Part shown: one piece after another, positions 1-12,835 of the stretch
Numbering within the stretch: position 1 is the first letter of the stretch
How the letters are laid out: each line of letters opens with the position of its first letter
From: Cricetomys ansorgei
Taxonomy: Eukaryota; Chordata; Mammalia; Rodentia; Nesomyidae
Assembly: GCA_026225945.1 (NCBI GenBank)
Contig: JAMJFZ010000320.1
Span: 13,612,501 to 13,676,500, forward strand
Length of the DNA stretch: 64,000 nt
Reading direction: 5' to 3'
Notes under the pieces: generated by a model
Database searches by the model: none
What the model saw: the letters and a program-made list of their open reading frames with translations, nothing else
What the model was told of the DNA's origin: nothing
Made by a program: the position numbers and the translations under genes

Positions 1-2035
1 CATCCCTTCTGGTCAAGACACTGCCAGAGGTTTGCCCTTGTATGTGAAGCCACTCCCCACTGGGAAGCACTGGCTTATATTCAATAGTAAAATCACCACC
101 CCATTGCTCTAGAAAGGCCGGGGAAGGTGATAGAGAATCCTTGATACAAAGAGAAGTGGGAAAGTTTCCGAAAACACAAAACAAAGTTATTTGTTGGCAA
201 AAAGGCCAGGAGAGTGAAGTTTGCTGTCCACCCCAACAAAGGTAAGTGAAAAACCAAAGAAGGTTGTTGTCCAGTTCGCACACTCAAGAAACAATGGGAG
301 AAAGGAAATTGGAAAGTGTTTGAAAACAGAATACGGAAAAGTAGCTCAAGGTAGGTCCTTCACAAAACTCTGCTGACTGGCACCAGTGGGCTGGAAAAGC
401 ACAAGCCTGGGCAAGTGGGCATTTCCTCCATATTTTTAAATTCCAGCTCTCCATATTTCCCTATCTGATTCTAAATCCTGCCAGAGCTTTTTCCAGCTCT
501 CAGTATCTATGGACTTGCTGTAATTGACACGGCTAATTTAAGGGAAACTGATTCCAAATCCCAGAGAACACCCAGTGCAACTCTGTATTAATTAGCTGGC
601 TAACTCTGTTGATTCCAACATGGTGCTAATGAGACCAAAGACATGCATTCCATCCACATGCCATATGGGCTTATTCAACAGCCAGCCTGGAGCCCCACTC
701 TAACCTGCCAACTGGTAAATGTATATGGCTTCTGATGAGGGGGAGAGGCCAGAGAGAGTATAGTATAGATGTGTGCAGACAGGTCTCTACATCTCTCTGA
801 CACACCCTCCTTGATGCCCACAGTGTGCAGGGTAAAACTTCTCCCAAACATGTAGACTTGCAATCTTATGTTTCCCCCCTTCTCTCTCCAGCTCATACCT
901 CCTCCTAGGTAGCTTCCTGCACCCAGATTCCCTTTCCTCCTTCTCATTAATATTTCTTTAAAAATTGGAGTGCAGAAACTCATCTTCAATCTGTCTGACT
1001 CTAAATTCCCTGATCCTACCATCAGCAGCAAGACTGGGCCTGTCTCTTCTGCCATGATTACTTCTGACAGCTCCAAAGAAATCACTTAATATTCATTTCC
1101 GCCTCCCTTTTCAGACAGTCTTAAAAATCAATTTCAAAATTTTTCTTCTTGATCCTGTCGTTTAGCACTGAAATGGTCCGAACTGATTACTTGGGACATT
1201 AGTGCCTCTCCCTTCTCTCTCTAGGCTATCAGCTTCACTTTGTGACTCTCTTCTCAGAGGCTTTTAGCTAGCTTTCATTGCAGGGTGGTTGTTTTTCACT
1301 AAGACACTCAATTTAAAGTAAAAGCTGTCTTTGTAGAACAACCTTCAGTTATTCTTTTTAAAAAACAATAAAACATATAAGCAAAACACTTTGGCTAAGA
1401 GAAAAGTCAGATTCAAAGGGTGAAGAAAGAAAAAGATTACAAACAGCAACTATACTAAGTCTTATCGGTGTTACTGTGAAGCCTCCAGCTCCAACCCAAA
1501 AATTAGCAACAGCGTTGCCATCGTATTTATTAATAAAGAAGGGGAAGTTAGAATAGCCATTCTCCATAAGGTACTGAAAGCTGCATGGTAGGATGGAGGG
1601 GTTCTGAAGGATGCAAAAGGAAGAGCAGCCTGTGCACTGGAAATTCTTTGTCTATGAAGCTGGTGGTGAACAGTCTGCAGAGCTGGGCTCAGTGTGAAAT
1701 GTCCCTGCCTTTCTCCCTCACTATTGCTTTGCTTTTGTAGCTGTTTGTTTTAAATTCTCCTAAATGACTTTATTAAAGAACTGAAGTGTTCAAAAGCCAT
1801 CCAGGGGATCAAGGATGGAGAGCAGAGAGCCTAACCCAATGGGATGTGTCCAAAACACTTTATCCTCCTGCCTGTTCCCTCTTGCTAGTATGCAGAGGAT
1901 GGCTTTGAAAGTTTACTGCAAACATGGCCTTATAGAGCTCTGGACTATGCAAAAAGCTTTCCAGCTTGATAACTAGAACAAATTTTTTCTCTAAGAATCA
2001 CTTGGACATATATGCAGCTTGTCATTTATGTGATT
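1..2035. other. Unique noncoding sequence, no gene seen
   Basis: I see no recognisable coding exon, RNA gene or clear repeat. Open frames here are short and have no family motif. It is intergenic sequence downstream of NEDD1. Confidence 0.6.
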
Positions 2036-2995
2036 ACAGAGTCCTGTGTAGACGTAGATTCAGGACCAAAACTGTATGTTCTTCGGCTAATTCCAACACT
2101 GGTCCTAGTCCTGGAGTCCTGGCATGTTTTAGCCTCCATACAATCTAGTCTTAAGCCTAGAACTGGAAGACTTCAGCCTCAGCCTCCATATAACCTAGAA
2201 TGTTTAAGCCTCCACACAATCTAATCAACCTCTGAGACTTACTGCTGACTGAGCCGCTCTGATTAGCTTCTTCTTCTGGTTCAACTCAACTCATTCACTT
2301 TTCTGACTCCAAGCTGACCGGTTCAAACTGACCTTCTGAACTGGCTAAGTGTTTCTGACCAAACTCATCTGACATTGGCAGACTCCCGCAACTTCTCTGA
2401 CTGAACTGCTCTGCTCAGCTTCAGACTGACTCACTCTTCCTGTCTGACACTGACTTCTTCTTCCCAACTGGTTCTGCGTCTCTGCCTTAGACTTTTCTCT
2501 TCCCCTCTGTGTCTCGTCCCTCTCTGAGTTCTCATTGCTCCACACTGCCTCAGTCAGCCTCTCTGCTTCTCTGCCTTATCCTCACTCAGACTGCTTCATT
2601 GTCCCTGTGTCTTGTCCTCTCTCTGCTTCTTATCCTGACTCTTTTAGCTGAGAATTGAGTGTGTCCTCCTTCACTCTGCGAACTCTAACTCGAGTTTGTC
2701 ACTTTGCCTGCCCTTCACTCTGACTCATCTCGGTTGACACTTCCTGTCTGACACTGACTCCTTCTGGGCTCTGTGTCCTGTCTCCCAAGTGCTGGGATTA
2801 AAGGAGTGCACCACCACTGCCTTCTGAACTGATTGAAGGCGCGTGCTATCACTGCTTTCTGAACACTGGGATTAAAGATGTGTATCAACATTCTTTCTGC
2901 CCTAGAGCAGTCATGCTGCCTGATTAAAGGATTAAATATTCCTCTATAATTCTGATGGGTCTCCTCCCATCATGACCAGCTTACTTAAGAAATGA
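2036..2995 (+). repeat. Copy 1 of an unassigned rodent repeat with CTGACT-rich core and B1-like tail
   Basis: It starts near a GGTCCTAGTCCTGGAG motif and runs through a long pyrimidine-rich section of degenerate CTGACTG/TTCTGA units. It ends with two B1-like GCTGGGATTAAAG modules and the tail GATTAAAGGATTAAATATTC. The same order of motifs is present in reverse at 62175-62770, and part of it in the 43.5-44.1 kb inverted repeat. I cannot name the family. Confidence 0.7.
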
Positions 2996-3432
2996 AATAT
3001 CTACTGAAAGAATGAGAGGCAAAGTCATTGGTGTAAACTGCAAAATAGAAACATCTGGATTTTTCTTACAGAATCAAAGAGTAAAATCCCATTCTTTCTG
3101 AGACCATGGAACAACAAACATAACTTAAAAGTACTACCTCAGGAACCAAACACCAGAATGTGAGCCCAAACCCCAAACCCCAAGCCACTCTCTGAGACTG
3201 TAACCTGTAGAAATGTATCCGTACCAGTCATCAAGAGGACTTTGGAAAGACACAACATAACTTGAGATAGCATGACCTGTTTCTTTTCTGTGTGTAGCCT
3301 TCCTGTGCAGAGCAAGCGTCCCCCCAGTGTGATCAGGAAGCTACTCATACTAAACAGTGGCATTGTGCCACATTTCAGAGTACTACGTTGGACTGAAATC
3401 ATCCTTTGTAATCAAGAGATGAGATACAATAG

Positions 3433-3524
3433 ACTTTTTTCTTTTAAGTCTGGCCTTGAACTCACAGAGAACCACCTGTCTCTGCCTCCTGAGTGTTGGG
3501 ATTAAAGGCTACCACCTCCTGGCA
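3433..3524 (-). repeat. B1 SINE fragment
   Basis: The minus strand carries the B1 middle, seen on plus as CTTGAACTCACAGAGA and TGTTGGGATTAAAGGC. It is truncated at both ends. Confidence 0.8.
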
Positions 3525-6294
3525 CTGTTGACTATTTTGATGACTCTGGTATGGCTGTGCTGGGTATCAATAATGTATTACGCTCCATCTGCAACACAGA
3601 GTTAGATAAAGCTCCCTAGCAGGGTATTCAGTCCACTTGCACATGGAGGCAACCAGGAAATGCTGTAAGAGCAGGAAGCAAAACCAGGAACTGTTTAGCT
3701 TACCAGCCTTTTCATTCAATGAATCCTATTTAGAGACTGTGTGCTGTGCTGGCTGCTGAAAGAATCTATATCACAGTTCTCCAGAAAGTTCTGCAAGACG
3801 TTAAGCAAAGATGATATAAGAACACCCAGATCTCAAAATCAGGTTCTGTTTCACTATACCAAAGTTCCACCTAGTTCACTGAGAAATTCACTTGTCAATT
3901 CTTACAAATAGTATTGGCTTTTAAAATGCATTCCTAATCAGATTAGAATTATAAACACTAAGTGAACAGCCGGCGACAGAAATCCGAGCTACCTGTATAA
4001 TTAACGCTTGTCCCTAAGCTAATAGACTGCGCTGACCAAGACCCCAAATTAGATGGCACACCCTTAATCTAATACTGACACACTGCCAGCTTGATGTTCT
4101 TCATCTCGGATTTCTTTACAATACTTCAGTATTTGTAGAAATTATCTTTGATCCTAAGAAATGAGTGCCATCGGGGCTCCGAACAAGATTTATGTAGAAT
4201 TTTCGTCGACAGGCACTTTCAGAGGTCACCTGAGGAAACCTCCTCCCACAGTCTGGAGGCAGCAAGCAGACACAGCCTTAATAGCCTCTGCTCAAGCAGA
4301 TCCTCAGTGGGAGGTGATCGCTTCTCATGGCTGCCGGTATGGCTCAGTTTCTGTGGTGTTGGATCCCTTGCAAGCTTAACCTTTACTGATGAATGCTCAA
4401 AGGTCTGCCATGTAAAGGAAACGGGAGAAGAAGAGAGAGGAGAGCAGAGTTTTATTCTAATCATTCCTGCTCTTCTGAAGTGCTTGGTTCCTGGTCCTTT
4501 CAGTTTCAGATACTTAGTGTAGCTCGGTCCTACTACACTGTGCTCAGGCTTACTCTCTAACTCAGAAAAATGACCATGCAGAAAAACCCAAAATGCTTGT
4601 GATTAATTCCTTGCAAACCATCTATTGCATGAAAGGTGCCCACACATTCACCTGTGTATGGAAAAGCACTCCAGAACCCCTTTGAACTGGACAATGACCC
4701 ATCAGACTCCCCTCTAACTGGTCAGCAGCTCCAAAGGTAAACTACTCTCCAGAGCTACTTGCGGAAAGCCGTTTTGTTTTAACGTGAGTAGCTGTGATGG
4801 AGGGAAGAGATGGCATTTCTGACATCCTGCTTTGCCATCCACGGTCTTCCACTGTCTCTGTGGGCAAACGAGACTAATTAATATATAAGGCCAAAGGATA
4901 CATCGGTAAGCTAACATTTAACTTGCAAGCTGAATAGGAGAGAGGATAGATTCACGGATTTGCCAGTTGTGCTTCTGCTCCACACGTATCAGCACCAAAT
5001 GGCTCATCTGCAGCTTAACTTGATATCAGGGATATGTCCAGGAGTCCTCACTCTCAGACCACATTTTCAGCCAACGCTATATCCTGAGCAGGAACCCCGT
5101 ACAAAGAACAAAGTCGGTTTCAGTGACTGCTTTCTCTGACGCTTTACAAAATGCAGACGTGAAAGGTGTCCAACACCTATCCTGTTGCCAGTCTCAAACA
5201 TTTTCCATGCCAACAACAACAACAAAAATAACATCCTAAACCCTAAAAAGACTTTTACGTATGTAGCTAGATGTTGTTTTAAATACTCCAGTCTCTTTAC
5301 ATCTTTTTACCACTTTCTTTGTGTGTGATGTTAACTGAAAATAAATAAATACATAAATAAATTATTAATTAAATAAGCAAGAAAAGAAAAATAGTCCCCT
5401 AAGTAAGCAGCCAGTGAAAGCTTAAAGAACTGTATGTAAATCACCTGCCTGCTCTTAGATTTTAGCCTAAACGAGATTCAATTTCAAACTAAACGCAGCG
5501 GAGACAGTGGGGACAAAGCGGGAGAGATGACTTGCTTGATGTACGTTCTAAAAGAAATAACGTCATTCTTTTCTGAGCAAATTCATGTCAACTTCCTCTC
5601 CTCTGCAAATAAATAAAAGCATTTTTAAATAACTGGTCACCATAAATTTTGATGTTGCAAAATAAATCCTCCCAGATGTTTGGTGTTGCTTCAAGAATGA
5701 AAAGCTTCTAACGTGTTTACTCTGAACACAGCAGCGTGCCCTCTAAGAATGTAAAGCTTTAAATCCACACTAGGATGTGGAAGAGATACCGTATTCCACT
5801 TCTTAGGAGACCTTCCTTGAATGCGATCTCTCAGAAACACACAATCAGGCAAAATAACCTTATAAAGACATTTTAATAGTTAAAACTTGTTGCTGGACTG
5901 TGTTTACAGTCATTCATTAAAATTACTGGAGAGGGTTTTTAAGCTGGGGTAAATTAAAAATGCCAGTTTCATGGTGTTTTGTTTTCTAAAAAATAAACAT
6001 ACTATGCATACTAAATACCTGTAAAACAATGGGTTACTATAACATCTAAATGAACACTAAAATATATTGTATTAAATGCTTCAATTTCAGATCCCAGGAA
6101 TTATATTCAGCGGTTGCAGAGCCCTTTATTCAAGCTTAAGCAAACTGAAGGAACTTAAAAAAAAAAAAAAAAATTGAGACAGTTGTGCCCTCTGGAGGTG
6201 ACATTTGGGAATTGAATAAATCTTTTCTCAACCAGCAACACTGACTTTCCCAAAGAACTGAAGATATATTGGAAATGCACAGAAAGCTTAGGTT

Positions 6295-6296
<2 letters not shown>
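3525..6296. other. Unique noncoding sequence, no gene seen
   Basis: Mostly single-copy sequence, AT-rich between 5.2 and 6.1 kb, with a short CAA run near 5213 and a poly(A) run at 6156-6171. An open frame of 124 codons at 4148-4522 has no recognisable domain and is not called. Confidence 0.55.

Positions 6297-6351
<55 letters not shown>
6297..6351 (+). repeat. (GT)n microsatellite, about 27 units
   Basis: An uninterrupted GT run. The His-Thr repeat peptides read from its minus strand are artefacts. Confidence 0.97.
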
Positions 6352-6353
<2 letters not shown>

Positions 6354-9325
6354 AAACCAAGTTTCAATGAATACTAATTTAGAATTTCAATTCAGAGATG
6401 TTCAAATGAGTGCCAAACATTCTGATGGGAGGGATGATCTGAAACACAGTGAGCAGGGACTTGGCTGGATATTGTAAAAAGAAAGAGCAGTGCTCTCAAG
6501 TCCAGTACCTCCCAGCCCACCCTGATGGATGATGGCAGAGAGCAGCTGCCCAGTCGCTTCCAGCTTCCCACCCCACTTCCTGATTCCTGTCCAACTCCCT
6601 GGCATTTCTGGAGAGAACTAGACCAATAAGGCCAGGATATGCATCTGTCCTGTCTCCTCAGAAGAATGTCTACCTCTTTATCATCAGTTTGCATACTTGA
6701 CTTCAAGTAAATGGGGTTCCATTTCGCCACCAATAGTATCCTATTGGTGTTATTCCAGTGGGAAAAGTGTGAGAAAATAAGTATGTCTTTGTTGGAGTTT
6801 TTGAGATAGAAATTAATAAATTTGGGTTTGTGTATTTGGAATTTCAACTAGAAAGAAGAAAGAAAAATGAAGGATATAATTATGGGAGGAGGGTTGGAAG
6901 AAACCTTTCCCGGAGTTGTCTTTACCTGATGTTACAGCAGAACAAAGCTCAGAGGGAGAACGATGACATCTTAATTGTGCTTGCTGGGAGGTGAGTGGAT
7001 GCTGGTTGCATCTTCTTGAAATGAAACAGAGAAAGAAAAAGAACTGAGTAACGCCAGTGTGCTGAGAGGCAGTGTGATTACTATCAGGTGGGGTGCAGGG
7101 GAGCAAGCCCAAATATCAGTGAGGGGCGGCTCTGTTGCAGCCCTGTGGGCAGGTGGGACTGGAGCAGAGGCTGTGAAGGAAGGAGGCAAAGCGCTTCCGG
7201 CTTCCAGATCATCTGGGTCCACCTGCATCTCGGTTCCCAAGGTCAGCCCAAAGGCTGACTCCTCCTCCTCCTCCCCCTCCTCCTCCTTCTCCTCCCCCTC
7301 CTCCTTGTCCTCCTCTTCCTCTCAAGAAACAAACCCTGGGTCCTGAGTTACTAGAATAAAGAAAGAGTTACCAGTTCCCACAGCCTTTCTAATTCCAGCT
7401 TGGAGGTGGCAGGGAACACGAATTCTTAACTCAAGGTCAGGAGCCCTTTGTCCCTTTCTCTCAAGAGTGTCTGTATCCTGGCCTTCTCACAGAGGCCTAG
7501 AGGCAAGAAATTTCAAGGATGATTCCCTTAAAACTGAACCTTACAGATAGCATCCAGTTCCCACCGAGGGGACATGCTCGGCGTCCCTAAATATGAAATC
7601 ATACATTTTAGGAACACAGGTGGTCAGAACAGAGACACACAACTCTGTCCCCCAGACCCTCCTCCCAGTAGTGATGGGCACATGTCTATCACAGACCGGT
7701 TCAGGAGTCCTCTCAGGCTGCTGCGCCTGCAGGCCAGCACCAACAGAGGGCACTGACAGAGAGCCTCTCTGCCCACAGTCACACACTGCCTGGATCTTGG
7801 ACCCCAAAACTTGAGGGTCACCAGTCCCCTAGTCCAGATAGAACGAAGGACACAGCAGTGTGGTCTAATGGGTAATAGGATCCAGGAGACAGCTGGAGGA
7901 TGAGTCTTGGCTTCCCCGTTTATGGAAGCTGTGATAACACTAATTTCAAAGCCAGAGCTACCAGTCATGAGCATACACTCATCTGTTCATTCATTCACTC
8001 ATTCATTCAATCAATCATTAAGCGTACATATGCCAAGCTTTGTGGAGCCACTGGAGGAATGCTATCAAAGCTGCCCTTCTACTGCCCTCTTATGATGTCT
8101 GTTCCAGGAGACATAACTAAAACGATGACCTAGGTTATTGTTTGTAGACTCCCTAGACCATCTTCTAGCACATGCAATGCCTTTGGGAAACAATGATGCT
8201 TGAAATTACGAGTTAGCATCTACATGAGTTCTGTCTTCTTCTTGCAGACAAGAGATTCCTGAGGCTCACAGCCAGGCAAAATCCTTGTCTGTATCTATGG
8301 CTCAAGAAGAGTTTGATGAGCAAAGGACGTGACCGAAGCTCCTTAGAGGCGTGTGAAGGGAAGGGAGGGAAAATCCCTTTGCCCCAGTGAGGTGAATGTC
8401 CCTGAGACTCATTACCAGCCTGTGCTAACATTCACAGGAACTGCTAGTAACTTTAAGGCAACCTTCCTTCAGGAAAGGATGTGGTATATCTGAGAGACGG
8501 ACCACTCTCAAGAAAAATGGAGCTTCTTTTAGCCAAAAGGTATGGATCTGCTCAGCGATTACCCGCCCTCTATGACTAACATCCCCATCAACACCTTCCA
8601 TAGGCATCCTGCTAGTTAGCCACTTTCACCCCTTTGGGGGGATATTTAGGGGCTCCGATATTTTCAGAGCTACTCAAAAACCTTTCTCTTCAGAGTACTC
8701 AATCAAAGAGCTGATCAGAGGTGGTCATTTGCACTACTGGTTTGCAAATGGAAGCTTCTGGACAAATAGAAACATTCCTCTTAACTTACTATGTAAATGC
8801 TTGCAAGGTTCAACTCCTCAAAATAAGGATGGAGTCTATATCCTTTTTCTACCTATTCTAACCAAGTCTGGTTGGGTTTATTTTTAATGCATTTTAGGAA
8901 GCTACATTCATCTTCTATTGTTACAGAAAAAATTATCACCAATTTAATAGCTAGATCTATTTACATTTATTATCTCAGGGTGTGCGTGGTATAGGCACAG
9001 GGTCATGGACCCCTTTTAATATGCACTAGAGGTATACTTTTCTGGAGGCTCTACTAGGCAGAGATGCTCTTCCAAGATCCCTCTGGCTATGAGCAGAATT
9101 CACCTCCTTGTGCTTGTATGACTGAAGTCCTGCTGTTTTGCTCTATGTTAATCAAGGATCACTCTCAGCTCCTTAGAGTCCACTCTCTGGTCTACTATAC
9201 TTTACTATAAGGTTCTTCCTATTGGTCCTTTCATACTGCCAAACTTTTCTAAAACTCTCCTAATTAGATGAAGCCCAGCAGGATACTCTGTTGATCAGTT
9301 TAAAGTCACTAACTAGGAACATAAT
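6352..9325. other. Noncoding sequence, no gene seen
   Basis: Mostly unique. It contains a TCC-rich microsatellite (listed separately), a CATT-rich stretch near 7987-8020 and possible old LTR-derived sequence near 8890-9000. No open frame shows a family signature. Confidence 0.5.
7259..7323 (+). repeat. (TCC)n-type imperfect microsatellite
   Basis: A pure pyrimidine tract of TCC units with scattered CCC and TTC variants. It generates a poly-Ser open frame that is not a gene. Confidence 0.9.
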
Positions 9326-9690
9326 TGTAGGACTGTAACAGGGTAAAAGTTTCACCATCCTGTCTCAGCTGAAGCCATCTTTGGCTTCTATACCCTGCCC
9401 TGAGAAGTCCTGTGGGAAAGCACCCAACCCTGTAATAGAAACTCAGGGTCGAAATGCCCCAATTGCATGTTCCTGGCCCTTGTTAAACTGCTTGCTTGCT
9501 TTCTCCTGCAACTGCCAACCAGGATGTAGTTTTTCTGTGTTATTTACCTTTAAAAACTGTAATATGGATTCTGGGCTGCTCTGTGAGAAGTGTTTCTCTG
9601 CAGGCAGTTTCTAGATGGCTAAATACAGACTCCCAATTCGAACTTTAGTTGTGCTGAGTGGTCTTTGGGTCTTTAACCCATATCAGGTTT
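9326..9690 (+). repeat. Solo LTR-like repeat (same family as 38318-38745)
   Basis: It begins TGTAGGACTGTAACAGGG. The motifs GTTAAACTGCTTGCTTG, CTGCCAACCAGGATG and TTTACCTTTAAAAACTGT occur in the same order in the copy at 38.3-38.7 kb. The layout, with an AT-rich promoter-like element near two thirds, fits a retroviral-type LTR. The family name is not assigned and no internal proviral sequence is beside it. Confidence 0.6.
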
Positions 9691-9719
9691 AATAGTTCAT
9701 CATATTCACCTGGAAAGAG

Positions 9720-10070
9720 ATTGTAGTAATAGCTGCTGTAACAAATACTATAGGCTGGCTGGTTCCAATACAAATATTTCTCCCAGTTCCAGAGGCTGGA
9801 AAGTCTAAGGTTAAGGTGACAGTTATCACCTCTCCTAGGTTGGCAGAGTGGCGCTCTCATTCTGTGTCCTCACAAGGCTACAGGAAATATCATCTCTCCA
9901 GTATCTCTTCTTAGAAGAAAGAGCACAGTAGATCCCACTCGTGAGGGCTTCATCATTTTAAAAACTATTCATCTGCCAAAGCTCCACCCTTAACATGGTT
10001 ACAGTGAGGGTTAGAGCTTGCTCATATCAGCTTGGCAGAATCAGTCCATAGCAACAGAACATACAAGGGA
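9720..10070 (-). repeat. Old MaLR-like LTR remnant
   Basis: Sequence such as AGCTGCTGTAACAAATAC and CAGTTCCAGAGGCTGGAA resembles the reverse complement of old mammalian MaLR LTR ends, in which a TTGTTAC-type end follows the CCAGAACTGTGAG region. It is diverged, so the subfamily is unresolved. Confidence 0.45.
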
Positions 10071-10579
10071 GGGGGAAATCTTGCGTCTCGCCTTAGAATG
10101 CTATAAAATTTACATCTGAAGAAAATAGCGAGAACATTTAAAGCTCTCACCTCGGACATCAGATTTCTATTTTACAAACTGATGTGTCGAGGCCATGTGT
10201 ATCCATGACCGGAAAGACCTCTCTCTCTATCAGCCCTTTAGACTTTACCTCTACGACCTTCCCATCGCCCCCTTCACCTCTGTGCAAATGAAAATAGAAG
10301 GCATCATGGGGATTCAGAGAATTAAAGCCATTTACTGCGTGCCTGAGGTACAAAAAGCCACTGTCACCACCCCGTGGTGCCTCTGATGTGGCTCTAAGGC
10401 AGCAATTAAAGCAGAGGGGTCAGGAGGACATACCTGTGGCCCGAACACAGCTCTGCCCCCTTACCTTGTAATGCACATTAAGAACTACTTTCTGAATGTC
10501 CACTTTTCGTCCTTTGTGAAATGGAAATAACAAGATTTCCCCCAGGGCCTTTTTAACACTGGGAGTTAAAATACCACCA

Positions 10580-10870
10580 TAGTTGGGCTAAGGAGATGGC
10601 TCGGTGCGTAAAAGGTTTGCCATCTACACATGAAGAGCTGAGTTTGCTCCCTAGCACACATTTAAAAAAGGCTGGGAGCAGTGGTGCACACCTCCCAGTG
10701 CTAGGGACATAGAGATAGGAGAAGTCCTAGGATTTACTGGCAAGCCAGCCTACCAGATTGGCAAGCTTTGAGTTCTATGAAAGACTGTGTTTCAAAAAGT
10801 AAGGTGGAGCATAATTGAGGGAGACTGTTGATGACAATTTCTGGATTTCACATGAGCGAATAATTAATTA
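10580..10870 (+). repeat. B4-type SINE (ID-B1 fusion)
   Basis: A tRNA-derived head (GGCTAAGGAGATGGCTCGG) is followed by a short A-run and a B1-like body (GGCTGGGAGCAGTGGTGCAC), ending in AAGGTGGAGCATAATTGAGG, as in B4/RSINE elements. Confidence 0.8.
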
Positions 10871-11005
10871 ATTAGTTAATTATGATTTACTAGGCATCTA
10901 CTAGGTACCCACCACAAATCATGGGGTTTGCAGATACCCATGAAGCATGACATCTGGCCTTGAGCATGTACCGTCAAATGAGCAAGACATTGCCATCACC
11001 CAGGG
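10871..11005 (+). repeat. Possible ancient MIR/L2-type repeat
   Basis: TTTACTAGGCATCTACTAGGTACC and the following GGTTTGCAGATACCCATGAA resemble the generic ACCTACTATGTGCCAGG-type consensus. It is heavily diverged. Confidence 0.35.
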
Positions 11006-11410
11006 AACAATTTAATTTTCACAGAGAGGCCTGTGTGTTCAAGAGTCCCATTCATAGACTCTTTACCCAGAGCCTGGGAGCTTGTGGTCTCAGAAGGTGG
11101 TCCATCCACGGCATTGGAACCACCTGGCTTCAGGAATCTTGCCATGTCCAATGCTCCTGGTGCTCAAAGAGAGACCTGCAGGACTCTCGTGTGATGGTAT
11201 AAAGCAGGCCAGAGATGCACAGCCAGCAGGCAAGCATGGCTCCATTCATTTCTGCTGGCCAAAGGAAAAATGAAGTCAGACTATGTTAGATGGCATCATG
11301 GGACAAAGATGAGCAAGATCTGTTGCTGTCACAGACTGCTGGAAACCTCAAGGCTGAAGGCAACACAGACATGATACCTTACAGTTCTAGAGGACAGAGG
11401 TTTATATCAG

Positions 11411-11684
11411 TGTGGTAGTTTGAATGAAAATGGCCCCCATAAGTTCTTGGGAAACTCAAGCCAGGCTCAGTGGCTCCCTCTTTCTTCCTGCTGCCTGTGG
11501 ATTGGGCAGAATTCTCTATGCCTTATCCAGCACCATGTCTGCCTGCATGCTGCCATGCTTCCCACCATGACAACAGTGGACCAAACCTCTGAACCTGTAA
11601 GCCAGCCCCAATTAAATGTTTTCTTTTGTATGAGTTGCCGTTGTTATGGTGTCTCACACAGTAATGGAAACCCTAACTAAGACA
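11411..11684 (+). repeat. MaLR-type solo LTR (ORR1/MT-like), internally deleted
   Basis: It begins TGTGGTAGTTTGAATG and ends CCTAACTAAGACA, the ends expected of rodent MaLR LTRs. The polyadenylation region CAATTAAATG is present. Flanks ATCAG and ATCTG could be a 5-bp target duplication with one change. It is shorter than a full LTR, so part of the U3 is missing. Confidence 0.8.
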
Positions 11685-11690
11685 ATCTGT

Positions 11691-12013
11691 TGTAGAAGTT
11701 TAGTTTTAGTTATGTTTGAAATAGTTTGTGCACTGTTGGATGAGGGGCTGGCTAGGTATTCTAGTTTTGTATTGTTTGCAGGTGTTAGGTTTATGGGGGA
11801 GGGTGTTGATTGGTAATGATCTGCATATGCTTTTGGTAGAATGCCTGAGGAGCTCTGAATCAATAAAAACACCTGAGCTCAGACGCTGAGGGTTCCACTG
11901 TCCAGTCAGGCATTGGCCATGACGGTGGTTCCCTCTGCTGAGGGCTGGGGCTTGCACCTGTGATTATGCCTCCTGTTCTCCTCACTGAGCCACCACAGCA
12001 GCTAGCTACTACA
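11691..12013 (+). repeat. Solo retroviral-type LTR (same family as 44862-45186)
   Basis: It begins TGTAGAAGTTTAG and ends CTACTACA, and contains AATCAATAAAAACACC (poly(A) signal) followed by TGAGCTCAGACGCTGAGGG. A copy in opposite orientation at 44.9-45.2 kb has the same order of motifs. It lies only a few bases after the MaLR LTR. No internal viral genes accompany it. Confidence 0.75.
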
Positions 12014-12835
12014 GCAATCAGTTTCCCTGGGACTGCATCAAAGTATCAGTAGGGCCACGCTACTTTTGATAACTTGACAACGGATCCAGTTCCTTGCCTT
12101 TCCCTCATCTAGAGACCGCCTGTGTCACTCGGCTCATGGACCCACATCACTCAACATCCGTACCCGTTATCACAACTCCTCTGATTTTGTCATTCTCATG
12201 TTCCCCTTTTAAAATGACACCTGTGATTGCACTGGGCCCCATCTGGACATTCTAGGGTGCTTTTCTCAGCTCAAGATCTCTAACCTAATCATACCTTCAA
12301 AGGCCCTTTGCCAGAGAGGTAACAGTTGCTAGTGTGAGAGATTAGGATATGAATATTTCGGAGATCTCTTTTTATTCTTACCATGGGGAACTATCCGCGT
12401 TAGACACCTATGAGCACCCCATCCCCACTGACAGCTTACCCGCTCTACCAACTAATAGGTGATGAAAAACATTTTCATAGAAGTAGCATTGTTGATGTTC
12501 GCATAAGAAAACGATGCTGGGTTGTAGATATCATGAGACATTACTGATGATTAAAAGGAGCTTCTAAATGCCAATGGTTGGGTACTATTTAATAACACTT
12601 GAGAACAGAACCTATATTTCAATGGTATTGGCATATCCCCCCCAACCTCCGTGGTATTTGCAAACAGCTGTAATTATTGCTAACATCTGTATTCCCCTAC
12701 TCTACTATCTAACTATTCTCCAAATTGACTTGATTCCTCATATTTTTTTTGTGACAGGTACAAATTATTCCACTGTTACTTATGGTAACCAAAGCATCTC
12801 AAAACAGAAAAAAAAATTAAGATTAAAATGAGAAA
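12014..12835. other. Noncoding sequence, no gene seen
   Basis: No coding or RNA gene recognised. It ends in an A-rich stretch where the L1 begins. Confidence 0.5.

Noticed and set aside
4148..4522. 124-codon open frame (plus)
   Set aside because: No domain, no splice context, overlapping open frames on both strands; consistent with chance.
6136..6367. His-Thr repeat open frames
   Set aside because: Translated (GT)n microsatellite.
6392..6847. 151-codon minus-strand open frame
   Set aside because: No recognisable domain or homology and no supporting splice or poly(A) signals.
7059..7346. Ser-rich open frame
   Set aside because: The Ser run is the TCC microsatellite.
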